DNA of 64,000 nt from an uncultured Chthonomonas sp. (GTDB lineage: Bacteria > Armatimonadota > Chthonomonadetes > Chthonomonadales > CAJBBX01). Positions 45,522-53,739 of this stretch are shown piece after piece. Where the stretch lies: assembly GCA_903951425.1 (NCBI GenBank), contig CAJBBX010000106.1:1-64000 (forward strand), given 5' to 3'. Positions within the stretch are counted from its first letter, which is position 1. Each line of letters starts with the position of its first letter. The translations under genes and the position numbers were made by a program. The notes beneath the pieces are model-generated. The model was not told the DNA's origin. It searched no databases and was given only the letters and a program-made list of their open reading frames with translations.

Positions 45522-45669
45522 AACCCTCCATAGCCCGTATGCTGCATGCGGGCCGAAGTGGCTTGTTGGCTTACCGGCGGGTCGCGCCCTGACCTGGGTG
45601 CGGCCCGTCGGCGCGTCCGGCGTCTGGCTGAGAACCGACGCGTGCGATGAAAGCCGGTGCCCAAAGGAA

Positions 45670-45708
45670 CGAGGGGTCCCCGTGCTTTGTCAGCATGGGG
45701 ACCCCTCG
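45670..45708. terminator. Long hairpin between convergent genes
   Basis: A 17-bp stem (45670-45686 with 45692-45708, one G-U pair) and a 5-nt loop, between the stops at 45521 (+) and 45734 (-). There is no T-tract. Confidence 0.7.
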
Positions 45709-45733
45709 TCAGGCATGAAGACCAGCTAAGGGG

Positions 45734-46369
45734 TTAGCCCTTGGTCTTGATCTTGTAGGCGCAGGTGAAGTCGCCGGAGGCGATGTGCGAGGTGCGCTCG
45801 ACCTTGCCGGTCTTGCCCATGATCTCCTGGAAGAAGCGGAGCTCGGTGTCGCACAGGCCCTGATGCTCCTTGGCCACCTTGCAGACGGCGCAGTTGAGCT
45901 CGGTCAGGGTCAGCGTGCCGTCCTCGTTCTCGGTGATGTCGGCCATGTAGCCGAGCTCGGTCTGGATCTTGGCCAGCTCGCGAGCGCGGCCGGCGCCGTC
46001 CTTCTCCTCGGTGCGGTAGCGGTACTGGGCTACCAGCCGGTCGCATCGGCGGTCGAAGATCTTGGTCAGTCCCTCGGTTCCCAGCGTATCCGAGGCGTGA
46101 TCCAGCAGCGCATTGGCCAGGTCGTCATAGGAGCGGGGGAAGGTCTCGTCGCCGGCGGGAGAGATTGCATACCGATGCACGGGCCGACCGACCGACCGGC
46201 GCTCGATGGTGGTGCGAACGAGTCCCTCGGCCTCAAGGGCGGCCAGATGCTGGCGCACGGCCACGGGGCTGATGCGCAGTTCGTCGCCGAGCGTGTCGGC
46301 CGTCATGGGACCGCTCTGCTTGATGGCAGTGATGATCTCCTGACGCGTGAAGCCATTGGTCTTTGACAT
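45734..46369 (-). CDS. Winged-helix regulator with Fe-S-type cysteine motif (SufR-like, COG2345)
   Basis: 211 residues. Residues 8-70 form a winged helix (TRQEIITAIKQSGPMTADTL, ISPVAVRQHLAALEAEGLVR, GRPVHRYAIS). The C-terminal domain carries Cys160, Cys163, Cys173 and Cys203 in CAVCKVAKEHQGLCDTE ... SGDFTCAYKI, the pattern of SufR-type regulators that sense iron-sulfur cluster status. No suf genes are in the window, so the target is unknown. The start at 46369 has GGGGAG about 11 nt upstream; the frame extends 16 codons more. The gene lies alone, upstream of argC in position but separated by 166 bp. Confidence 0.82.
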   Translation of the reverse strand: MSKTNGFTRQEIITAIKQSGPMTADTLGDELRISPVAVRQHLAALEAEGLVRTTIERRSVGRPVHRYAISPAGDETFPRSYDDLANALLDHASDTLGTEGLTKIFDRRCDRLVAQYRYRTEEKDGAGRARELAKIQTELGYMADITENEDGTLTLTELNCAVCKVAKEHQGLCDTELRFFQEIMGKTGKVERTSHIASGDFTCAYKIKTKG

Positions 46370-46535
46370 GTTCGTAGTAACGCTCCCCTTTGTATTCCGG
46401 TGTAGCCGCGGGCCCAACGGGCTCGCTCAAGCAGGCAACCGTACACGCAGCGCTCGTTCCACCCACCGGTTGGACTCGGCTATTGTACCCTTTCGCATAG
46501 AAAGCTTACCGATGCCGGCCATGGCAGCACGGCAA

Positions 46536-47600
46536 TCAGGGCCACATCGAGCACGTCTCGAGTCCCTTCGTCTCCGGCAGGCCGGCCATAACGTTCATAT
46601 TCTGGATCGCCTGGGAGGCCTGGCCCTTCCCAAGGTTATCCAGCGCGGAGACCACCGTGACGCGCCCCGTGCGGCTGTCCACGCCCAGGCCGATATGGCA
46701 CATGTTGGAGAGCGCCGTGTGCTTCGTGGAGGGCAAGCCGTCGGTGACCCAGACGAACGGCTCGCCGGCGTAGAAGCTCCGGTACCGCGCAAGGAGGTCG
46801 TCGCGGCCCACGTCGGAGGTGAGCTGGGCATAGCAGGTGGCCAGGATGCCGCGGGTCATGGGCACCAGGTGCGGCGTGAAGGTGATCGCCAGCGGGGCGC
46901 CGGCGAGCCGTGAGATCTCCTGCTCGATCTCCGGCGTGTGGCGGTGCGTCCCGGCGATCTTATAGGCCGTCGCGCTCTCGTTCGCCTCGGCGAAGTGGAA
47001 CTCCTGGCAGTACTTGGCCCGGCCGCCGCCCGAGATGCCGGACTTGGCGTCGACCACGATGGTGCGCGAGTCCACGAGGCCACCCACGCCCGGCGCGGCA
47101 GGACCCTCGGCAAAGAGTGGAGCCAGCGCCAGGATGGACGCGGTCGTGTAGCATCCGGGGTTGCCCACCACAGCGGCCGTGCGGATGGCCTCGCGGTGCA
47201 GCTCCGGCAGGCCGTAGGCGGCAGCGGCGCTCAGGTCGGGCGAGGCGTGGGGGCCCTTGTACCAGGCATCGTAGACCGCAGTGTCGCGGAAGCGGAAGTC
47301 GGCGCTCAGGTCGATGACGCGGCAGCCCGCGGCGACCAGATCCGGCGCCTGGCGCATGGCCGCGCCGTTGTCCCTCGCCAGGAAGACGAAGTCGCACTCC
47401 GCCAGGCGGTCCGGCGCCGCAGTGGGCTCGTAGGTGAGGTCGACACGCCCCGCCATGCCGGGAAAGCCCTCCCAGACAGGCCTGCCCGCGTAGGTAGACG
47501 AGACGGCGGCGCCGATCGTCACGTCGGGATGCCTGGCCAGCAGGCGGATCAGTTCGCCGCCGCCGTATCCGGCAGCGCCTACGATAGCGATGGTGAGCAT
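46536..47600 (-). CDS. argC: N-acetyl-gamma-glutamyl-phosphate reductase
   Basis: 354 residues, normal for the family. The Rossmann start IAIVGAAGYGGGELIRLL, the catalytic Cys150 in VVGNPGCYTTA, KSGISGGGR and GTHRHTPEIEQ are as expected. ArgC reduces N-acetylglutamyl phosphate with NADPH to the semialdehyde, the third step of arginine synthesis in the cytoplasm. The start at 47600 matches the Rossmann fold; a longer frame to 47813 is unsupported. No other arginine gene is nearby, so argC stands alone here. Confidence 0.96.
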   Translation of the reverse strand: MLTIAIVGAAGYGGGELIRLLARHPDVTIGAAVSSTYAGRPVWEGFPGMAGRVDLTYEPTAAPDRLAECDFVFLARDNGAAMRQAPDLVAAGCRVIDLSADFRFRDTAVYDAWYKGPHASPDLSAAAAYGLPELHREAIRTAAVVGNPGCYTTASILALAPLFAEGPAAPGVGGLVDSRTIVVDAKSGISGGGRAKYCQEFHFAEANESATAYKIAGTHRHTPEIEQEISRLAGAPLAITFTPHLVPMTRGILATCYAQLTSDVGRDDLLARYRSFYAGEPFVWVTDGLPSTKHTALSNMCHIGLGVDSRTGRVTVVSALDNLGKGQASQAIQNMNVMAGLPETKGLETCSMWP

Positions 47601-47750
47601 TCGCGTCCTCTCTCTTGCACGGGTTCCCGCATGTGGCATCGGCTTGAGTATATCGCAGCGGACGCATAGCGCAGGTGCATGGCGCCGGGAGCGGCATCGG
47701 GCGACGGCAACCGTCGACAACGCCGATTCCCGCCGCCGTGGGGTACAGTC

Positions 47751-47772
47751 GTTAGTTAAGGACCGATAGTGT
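47751..47772 (+). promoter_or_regulatory. Possible promoter with one repeat-type half-site
   Basis: GTTAGT (47751-47756), ten bp, TAGTGT (47767-47772) follows the spacing of the phosphate-type promoters. A second hexamer 11 bp upstream is not convincing, so membership of the group is uncertain. Confidence 0.35.
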
Positions 47773-47846
47773 CGGTCCCGGCGAGCGGATGCCGCTGCAC
47801 TACGGGAGGGCAACTGCGCCGCCGCGCACCATTCAAGGAGTGCTGC

Positions 47847-48521
47847 ATGTCAAGACGTTCCGGCTTCACCCTGATCGAACTGCTGGTGGTGATCGCCATC
47901 ATCGCCATTCTGGCGGCGATCCTCTTCCCGGTTTTCGCCCAGGCCCGCGAGAAGGCTCGCACCTCGTCCTGCCTCTCCAACGTCAAGCAGATTGACCTCG
48001 GCGTTCTGATGTACGTCCAGGACTACGACGAGCGCTTCCCCTACCTTTCGTGGAACGGGAACAACACGCTCGGGCGCCATTGGCAGGACCTGACCATGCC
48101 GTACGTGAAGAACACCGGCATCTGGCGCTGCCCCTCCGCGACCGATCCCGTCTCCCAGGCCGGCGGTTGGAACGAAGTCAACGGCTACGTCAACCGCGCC
48201 ACGGACTACACGTGGAACGAGTCCGCTGCCTGGTCGGTCAAGCTCTCCGGCACCGGCAACCCCGCCAGCACCTTCCTGATCATGGACAAGGGCAACGCCC
48301 TCTGCTTCACGACCTGGTATGACTGGCGCGGCCGCGCAATGAACACGCTGGACGGCAACTGGAACAGCGTCGCCGGCCCGCACACCGAGGGCAAGAACAT
48401 CGGCTTCGTCGACGGCCATGCCAAGTTCTTCCGCAGCCAGGCGATCCGCCCGAAGGACCTTAACGACGGCACCACCGCCGCCGATCCGAACTCGCCCTAC
48501 TTCGGCCACATGGCGAACTAG
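47847..48521 (+). CDS. Prepilin-like protein with H-x9-DG domain
   Basis: 224 residues, the shortest family member here. Leader MSRRSG, then [20 protein letters not shown] and [39 protein letters not shown], and the end motif [19 protein letters not shown] (H-x9-DG). CAAGGAG lies 6 nt before the ATG. A strong hairpin follows the stop. It shares its first residues with the protein at 48932-49690 and the two are adjacent on the same strand, but each has its own terminator. Confidence 0.92.
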   Translation: MSRRSGFTLIELLVVIAIIAILAAILFPVFAQAREKARTSSCLSNVKQIDLGVLMYVQDYDERFPYLSWNGNNTLGRHWQDLTMPYVKNTGIWRCPSATDPVSQAGGWNEVNGYVNRATDYTWNESAAWSVKLSGTGNPASTFLIMDKGNALCFTTWYDWRGRAMNTLDGNWNSVAGPHTEGKNIGFVDGHAKFFRSQAIRPKDLNDGTTAADPNSPYFGHMAN

Positions 48522-48556
48522 TCCCGCAAGGGGATCTCGTTCGGCTCCAGAACGCA

Positions 48557-48613
48557 AGAGGGGCCGCTCCTCACCCTGTCCAGACACCAGGGAAGGAGCG
48601 GCCCCTCTGCTTT
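48557..48613 (+). terminator. Terminator after a prepilin-like gene
   Basis: A 15-bp perfect outer stem (48557-48571 with 48594-48608) with a nested 5-bp stem, followed by GCTTTGGG. Confidence 0.8.
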
Positions 48614-48931
48614 GGGTGCGTCGCCTCAGGCAGGCCTGTCGGCCCAATCCGAGGCAAACCCGTCGACTGCGGTACCGGCGCTGCATCCGGCCGCATGCCA
48701 ACCGGCGCTAAGGAGGGCTAGCACCCTGATAGACGGCCATCCACACTGCCGGGTTCCCGGGAAGACGCCGTTTTTGCATCGCCGGCCCTGGCGTGGAAGG
48801 AATCGTGACGCCGCGTGCGGAACAATGCAGTACCATAGTGTGTCGCACCGTAGTACGCGGACGAGGCGGACGTTTTCGCCGTCGTCCCCTGACCGACCAC
48901 GAAGGTCAAAGTACGCATGGAGGGAAGTCGC
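48614..48931 (+). other. Gene-free stretch upstream of a prepilin-like gene
   Basis: No supported gene. It probably carries the promoter of the gene at 48932: CCATAGTGT near 48837-48845 contains TAGTGT, the same -10-like hexamer as at 47767, but no 11-bp repeats are seen upstream of it. Confidence 0.35.
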
Positions 48932-49690
48932 ATGTCGAGACGTAGAGGCTTTACCCTGATCGAGCTGCTGGTGGTGATCGCGATCATCGCGATCCTGGCC
49001 GCGATCCTGTTCCCGGTCTTCGCCCGCGCCCGCGCAGCCGCTCGGAAGTCTGTCTGCCTCAGCAACATGAAGCAGATCGGCCTGGCCGTGATGATGTACA
49101 CCCAGGACTACGACGAAGTCTACGCGCCGAACCGCATGTTCCCGCCGGGAACCAGCGACTACAACGCCAACGCCCCCACCGGCGGCACCTGGCGCGCAGC
49201 CGTGTTCCCCTACCACAAGAACAAGCAGATCTTCAACTGCCCGGACGACGCCCGCAACGTTAACTGGTCCGAGGCATATCTGGACTGCATGCTCTACCGT
49301 GGCGGTAACTGCAACAGCGACCGCGGCAACTACCACCTGTCCTATGCCTACAACGGCGGCGTGTTCAACACCACGACCGGCGTCAAGGGCGCCCGCATCC
49401 AGGCTCCGGCCCAGGTGCTCATGATCCAGGAGACCCGCATGGAGTATCCCGACCTCGGGTACTGGTGCACCCCTTGGGATCTTAGCGGCGTCTTCCAGCT
49501 GACCGGCGCCGGCGCCTGGATCAGCCACGACGGTATGCTGAACTGGACGTTCGCCGACGGTCACGCCAAGGCCATGAAGCTCGGCGCCACCGCCAGCCCG
49601 ACCTGGATGTGGTACGAGGGCAACGTGAACGAGACCGACAGGACCAACTTCCTGAACGGTATCCGCACCGTCAACACCGAGTACCAGTAA
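48932..49690 (+). CDS. Prepilin-like protein with H-x9-DG domain
   Basis: 252 residues. Leader MSRRRG, then [20 protein letters not shown] and [39 protein letters not shown], and [19 protein letters not shown] (H-x9-DG). The ATG at 48932 is preceded by AGGGAAG; an ATG at 48917 lies upstream of that site and is not used. It ends with a 16-bp terminator hairpin. Like the others it should be processed by a prepilin peptidase encoded elsewhere. Confidence 0.92.
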   Translation: MSRRRGFTLIELLVVIAIIAILAAILFPVFARARAAARKSVCLSNMKQIGLAVMMYTQDYDEVYAPNRMFPPGTSDYNANAPTGGTWRAAVFPYHKNKQIFNCPDDARNVNWSEAYLDCMLYRGGNCNSDRGNYHLSYAYNGGVFNTTTGVKGARIQAPAQVLMIQETRMEYPDLGYWCTPWDLSGVFQLTGAGAWISHDGMLNWTFADGHAKAMKLGATASPTWMWYEGNVNETDRTNFLNGIRTVNTEYQ

Positions 49691-49751
49691 CTTCGTACAG
49701 GTGCGAGGCCCGGAGGCTGCACTCCAGCCCGCAATGCCCGCATGGCGGACA

Positions 49752-49798
49752 CCAGGGGCCGCCCACTCTCGCAGTGGGTGGCCCCTGGCCCTTTCTTG
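49752..49798 (+). terminator. Terminator after a prepilin-like gene
   Basis: A 16-bp stem (49752-49767 with 49773-49788, one G-U pair), 5-nt loop, followed by CCCTTTCTT. Confidence 0.85.
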
Positions 49799-49821
49799 GG
49801 GTTGGGTTGCTCCGGGGACTG

Positions 49822-50937
49822 CTAGAGAAGCGTGTCGCCGTAGCGCTCTGAGACCAGGGCGTGCATCTCCTTGATGGCCTCGGCCCGGTCGGCCCGGCAT
49901 ACCAGCGTGGCATCCGGCGTGTGGACCACCGCCAGGTCGTCGCAGCCGATCACCGCCAGCAGGTGCTCCGGGTCGGAACTGGCCACCAGCGTGTTCCTCG
50001 AGTCGAGCAGCAGGCTCCGCCCGGGACCCAGCGCGTTGCCGTGCTCGTCGCGAGGGCAGGTGTTGGCGAACATGGGCCACGAGCCCACGTCCATCCAGCT
50101 CAGGTCCAGCGGGATGGCGGCCACGCGTACCAGCGGGTCCTTGCCCACCTGCTCCATGACGGCGTAGTCGATGCTCGTCTTCGGCAGCGTGGGGTAGACC
50201 TCCGCCAGGGCCGTCAGACGGTCCGGCGCCTCCCAGCGATCCGCCAGCGCCACCAGCGCCGCGTGGTTCACCGGGCAGTGGCGCTGCATGGCCGCCAGGA
50301 TCGTCTTGGCGCGCCAGACGAAGTTGCCGGCGTTCCAGGCGTACCGGTCGGGCTGGGCGGCGTACTCAACGGCGCGCTCGGCGCCCGGCTTCTCGTGGTA
50401 GACCTCCACCCAGGAGGAGCCGTGCGGCCCCGGCTCGCCCATGCGCACATAGCCGAAGCCCGGTGCGCCCCAGGTGGGTCGCACACCGAAGGCCACCAGC
50501 GCGTCGGGCTCCTCCTCGGCCACCGCGTAGCCCCTGTCCACCGCGTCGCGGAACCGATCCTCGGGCACGATGATCTGGTCGGCGGAGAAGACGCCCACCA
50601 CTGCCTCCGGATCACGGGACGCTAGAACGGCTGCGCCCAGCCCCACCGCGTTGAGCGTGTCACGACCCACCGGCTCGCCCAAGAAGTTCGCCGCCGGCAG
50701 GTCAGGCAGGGCCCGCAGGATCACCTCCTCATGCATCTGTGACGCGCAGACATAGAGGTGCGTGGGCTCAACCAGCCCGCCCAGACGCTCGGCTGCGGTC
50801 TGCAGCAGGCTACGGCCGTCGGGCAGGGCGATGAGCTGCTTGGGCAGGCTGCGCCGCGACATGGGCCAGAGGCGCGTGCCCGACCCTCCGGCTATGATCA
50901 GCGCGTAACGGTGGTCTTGCTTGGATGCGTGGCCCAT
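49822..50937 (-). CDS. manC: Mannose-1-phosphate guanylyltransferase
   Basis: 371 residues, a monofunctional form without the C-terminal isomerase domain. Signature ALIIAGGSGTRLWPMSRRSL followed by PKQ at the N-terminus, GVFSADQIIVPE (the D of the metal site), FGYVRMGEP, YHEKPGAERA, WNAGNFVWRA and LDLSWMDVGSW follow the family in order. It makes GDP-mannose from mannose 1-phosphate and GTP in the cytoplasm. GAAGGGGAGC lies 4 nt before the ATG. It is the last gene of a four-gene same-strand run with the nucleotidyltransferase, the GHMP-like protein and the GDP-mannose epimerase, and supplies the epimerase's substrate. Confidence 0.93.
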   Translation of the reverse strand: MGHASKQDHRYALIIAGGSGTRLWPMSRRSLPKQLIALPDGRSLLQTAAERLGGLVEPTHLYVCASQMHEEVILRALPDLPAANFLGEPVGRDTLNAVGLGAAVLASRDPEAVVGVFSADQIIVPEDRFRDAVDRGYAVAEEEPDALVAFGVRPTWGAPGFGYVRMGEPGPHGSSWVEVYHEKPGAERAVEYAAQPDRYAWNAGNFVWRAKTILAAMQRHCPVNHAALVALADRWEAPDRLTALAEVYPTLPKTSIDYAVMEQVGKDPLVRVAAIPLDLSWMDVGSWPMFANTCPRDEHGNALGPGRSLLLDSRNTLVASSDPEHLLAVIGCDDLAVVHTPDATLVCRADRAEAIKEMHALVSERYGDTLL

Positions 50938-50954
50938 GCTGCTCCCCTTCCCGT

Positions 50955-51743
50955 TCAGAAACCCCGCAGGTCGGTGCTCTGGCGCGCCGGCAGGCCCGGC
51001 TTCGGCAGCCGCTTTAGCACGACGTACTCGATGCCCTTAGAGGCGCAGAACGCTCGCTTCTCGGGCTTGTCGCCGTCCTCGTTCACCACGTAGGCGTCCG
51101 GGCCGATCCACTCGATCTCCGGTTCCGCGTCCAGCCATCCCATGCCGCGAGAGACCACGGCCCGGAAGACGTGCCGCACGGAATCGACCATGAAGGCGCG
51201 CTCCTCGGCGGGGAAGAACGGGTGCCCGGGGCCCTTGAGGCTCGCGATGTTGGCGTCGTTGCCCAGGCAGACGTATAGGTCGCCGTAGGCGGCGGCCTCC
51301 TCGAAGAATCGGACGTGGCCCGTGTGGATCCAGTCGAAGCAGCCGGTGACCACGGCGCGGCGCGTCCCCGGACGTACCGTGAGATTGGGCGTGATCGGCG
51401 GGAATGGCCCAGAGCCGCCGTCGTCCAGGTCCAGCACCTCCATGCCGGCCCGCTCGAGGCTCGCAGCCACGGCGAGCCTGCCGCCGGCCACGGCCCACGG
51501 CATGTCCCCCACGCTGGCGAGCGGCAAAGCGTCCAGCACCGTGACCGCAGAGACCTGGCGCAGGGCCTCCAGGAAGTAGCAGCGCTCCTCCTCCGGGAAC
51601 TGGGGCTCGGCGCCGGTGATCGCTTCCACCAGTCCGTTGCTCCAGAGCGCCACCGTGACGTCACCCAGTTGCGCGGCGCGGTCCAGCAGCCGCACACCCG
51701 GCGAGCAGGTATCGTCGAACGCGCCCGTCACTACAATGCGCAT
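50955..51743 (-). CDS. Duplicated cytidylyltransferase-fold nucleotidyltransferase
   Basis: 262 residues with two tandem nucleotidyltransferase-like halves. The second (from about 130) is canonical: VVTGCFDWIHTGHVRFFEEA with the HxGH motif, GDLYVCLGNDANI, and PAEERAFMVDSVRHV. The first (1-120) keeps the frame VVTGAFDDTCSPGVRLLDRA, GDVTVALWSNG and PEEERCYFLEALRQV but has lost the HxGH, so it is probably inactive. The active half resembles HldE/RfaE-type heptose- or sugar-phosphate adenylyltransferases. It lies 3 nt from the GHMP-like gene and 17 nt before manC. Its sugar and nucleotide are not known. Confidence 0.78.
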   Translation of the reverse strand: MRIVVTGAFDDTCSPGVRLLDRAAQLGDVTVALWSNGLVEAITGAEPQFPEEERCYFLEALRQVSAVTVLDALPLASVGDMPWAVAGGRLAVAASLERAGMEVLDLDDGGSGPFPPITPNLTVRPGTRRAVVTGCFDWIHTGHVRFFEEAAAYGDLYVCLGNDANIASLKGPGHPFFPAEERAFMVDSVRHVFRAVVSRGMGWLDAEPEIEWIGPDAYVVNEDGDKPEKRAFCASKGIEYVVLKRLPKPGLPARQSTDLRGF

Positions 51744-51746
51744 GGC

Positions 51747-52547
51747 CTATCCCTCTTGCTCTGTCGCGTCTCCCAGCCGGATGCGGACGCCTGCGGAGCC
51801 CGATGGCGCCGTCTCGGAGACGATGATCAGGTACCCACCCCCGCAGCCCGAGTACATCGCACCCGGAAAGCGCCGCTGATACCAAGCCAGCAGGCCGCGC
51901 AGGTCGATATCGATGAGCGGGTGGACCACGGTCTGCGGCAGCAGAGCCTCCCAGCAAGCCATGCACGCATTCATCGAGGCGCCCAGGGCGGCGGCGTCAC
52001 GGCGCAGGATGGCGGCGTAGCAGTCGGCGCCGGTCCGGCCCAGGGCGCGAACGCCGTCGGGGCTCAGGTTCTGCTCGCCGAGGGGGTGGTAGCCCGCGGG
52101 CCGCTGGTTCACCGGTATCAGGTGGAGCACGCCCTGCAGCCAGGCGGCCACATCCGGGTCCAGGCACTGATCGATGCGCGCCGGGAACCGACCGCCCTCG
52201 TGGTCGGCGCGGTAGTCCAGACGGCAGATGCCGGGGACGATGAGGCCGATCATGTCCTGCGAGCCGGAGGGGTCCGGCCTATCGTCGTTCTCTGCCCGAT
52301 AGAGGGTGCGCACCTGCTCCATGCGGTCGCCGGAGGGCAGGCCGGTGGGCCAGAGGCGTTGCGCCACCTTGCGCGTGCCCGTGGCCAGGCCGCAGCGCTC
52401 CATGTAGCGGACATCGGGCTCCAGCGCAACCACGACCATGGAGCCCGGTGGCTCCGGGTTGAGGCGCGAGACAAACGGCTGGTCGATCCATCCGCCGGCC
52501 AGCGCCAGCCGGTAGGGGAGCGGGCCGATCACCGAGGTCAGGGGCAT
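51747..52547 (-). CDS. GHMP-kinase-like protein lacking the ATP loop
   Basis: 266 residues. The start LPYRLALAGGWIDQPFVSRL resembles the sugar-binding entry of GHMP kinases such as HddA or fucokinase. SGSQDMIGLIVPGICRLDYR matches the QDQxG..GGxxxxxY block, and GAMYSGCGGGYLIIVSE the C-terminal GA.GGG block. The glycine-rich ATP loop (P-x-G-S-G-L-G-S-S) expected between the first two is not found. It may be a non-catalytic or altered-nucleotide homologue. The ATG at 52547 follows the epimerase stop by 4 nt; a TTG at 52568 would overlap it. Context suggests a role in sugar activation. Confidence 0.65.
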   Translation of the reverse strand: MPLTSVIGPLPYRLALAGGWIDQPFVSRLNPEPPGSMVVVALEPDVRYMERCGLATGTRKVAQRLWPTGLPSGDRMEQVRTLYRAENDDRPDPSGSQDMIGLIVPGICRLDYRADHEGGRFPARIDQCLDPDVAAWLQGVLHLIPVNQRPAGYHPLGEQNLSPDGVRALGRTGADCYAAILRRDAAALGASMNACMACWEALLPQTVVHPLIDIDLRGLLAWYQRRFPGAMYSGCGGGYLIIVSETAPSGSAGVRIRLGDATEQEG

Positions 52548-52551
52548 GGTT

Positions 52552-53604
52552 CTACCAGCGCTCCTCAACGATGCGCTTGCCGGCCTTGCGGTCCGCCATT
52601 TGCGAGGCGATCCAATCGTAGGTCCGCTTCATGCCGTCGCGGAGCGGCGTCGACGGCTCCCAGCCGAGGACCTGCCGTATGAAGGTGTTGTCGCTGTTGC
52701 GCCCGGCCACGCCCTTGGGGGCGTCGAGGTCGTAGCGCCGCGCCAGCGTCACGCCGGCGATCTCCTCGACGATGCTCACCAGCTCGTTAATGCTCACGAG
52801 TTCGCTGGAGCCGAGGTTGATGGGCGTGGCGATGAGCTCCGGGCAGTGCATGATGGCGTCGATGCCGGCGATGCAGTCGTCAATGTAGCAGAAGCTGCGG
52901 GTCTGCGAGCCGTCGCCCCAGATCTCGATGCTCGGGTCGCCGCTGTCGATGGCCTCCAGCACTTTGCGGGACATGGCGGCCGGCGCCTTCTCACGCCCGC
53001 CGAACCAGGTGCCGAAGGGGCCGTAGACGTTGTGGAACCGCGCTATGTGGGTCTCGAAGCCGCGCTCGGCGGTGTACTCCTGGCAGAACATCTCGGAGAT
53101 GAGCTTCTCCCAGCCGTAGCCGCGCTCGGCCATGGCGGGATAGGCGTCGGACTCCTTCAAGGCGGTGACGTTGGCGTCCTGCTGCAGGTCGGTGTTGTAG
53201 GCGCAGGCTGAGGAGCTGTAGAAGTAGCGCCGCGCTCCGGCGTGCCAAGCTGCCTCCAGCAGGTGCGTGTTGATGAGGACGCTGCGGAGGCACTCAACGC
53301 GGAAGCGCTCGATGAAGCCCATGCCACCCATATCGGCCGCCAGGTTGTAGACCTCGGCCGCGTCCTCCACGGCGCGCACTGCGTTGGACTGCTCGCGGAG
53401 GTCGAGGCAGAGGCACTCGACGCCGGGAACGCGCTGGTACCACTCGCCCACCGGCTTGCGGTCGACTGCGCGGATCCGGCGAAAGCCGAGGTCCCTGAAG
53501 TGCCGGACCAGCGCCCCGGCGATGAAACCGCCCGCGCCCGCGATTACGATCAGATCATCCGGACCCAGGTCACGGTCCACGGGCCGAGGTAGCGCGACTG
53601 CCAT
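52552..53604 (-). CDS. gme: GDP-mannose 3,5-epimerase
   Basis: 350 residues, extended SDR fold. The NAD motif VIAGAGGFIAGALV is near residue 20; NLAADMGGMGFIE, SSACAY with Cys134, YGWEKL with Tyr163 and Lys167, and FGGREKAPAAM with Lys206 follow. In Arabidopsis GME the catalytic residues are Cys145, Tyr174, Lys178 and Lys217: the offset is 11 at every position. HNVYGPFGTW and WGDGSQTRSFCYIDDC are further GME hallmarks. The enzyme converts GDP-D-mannose to GDP-L-galactose and GDP-L-gulose. GGGAG precedes the ATG at 53604. It heads the cluster that ends with manC. Confidence 0.92.
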   Translation of the reverse strand: MAVALPRPVDRDLGPDDLIVIAGAGGFIAGALVRHFRDLGFRRIRAVDRKPVGEWYQRVPGVECLCLDLREQSNAVRAVEDAAEVYNLAADMGGMGFIERFRVECLRSVLINTHLLEAAWHAGARRYFYSSSACAYNTDLQQDANVTALKESDAYPAMAERGYGWEKLISEMFCQEYTAERGFETHIARFHNVYGPFGTWFGGREKAPAAMSRKVLEAIDSGDPSIEIWGDGSQTRSFCYIDDCIAGIDAIMHCPELIATPINLGSSELVSINELVSIVEEIAGVTLARRYDLDAPKGVAGRNSDNTFIRQVLGWEPSTPLRDGMKRTYDWIASQMADRKAGKRIVEERW

Positions 53605-53676
53605 TGGGCGTCTCCCATGCTCCGGCCGCCTCAGGTGGCGACCGCTCACCATGGTACCACCGGCGGCCTGACGCCG

Positions 53677-53707
53677 CGAGGCCCCCGCTTCAGGGGCGGG
53701 GGCCTCG
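53677..53707 (-). terminator. Hairpin downstream of the SdrD-repeat gene
   Basis: A 12-bp GC stem (53677-53688 with 53696-53707) with a 7-nt loop; no T-tract on the - strand. Confidence 0.6.
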
Positions 53708-53739
53708 GAGCTTCCAGCTACGACCTACCGGCTCCGGAC

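Noticed and set aside
48626-50080. Open frame of 484 codons on the - strand across a prepilin-like gene and part of manC
   Set aside because: It runs antisense to a clear prepilin-like gene and its terminator; composition is typical of a GC shadow.
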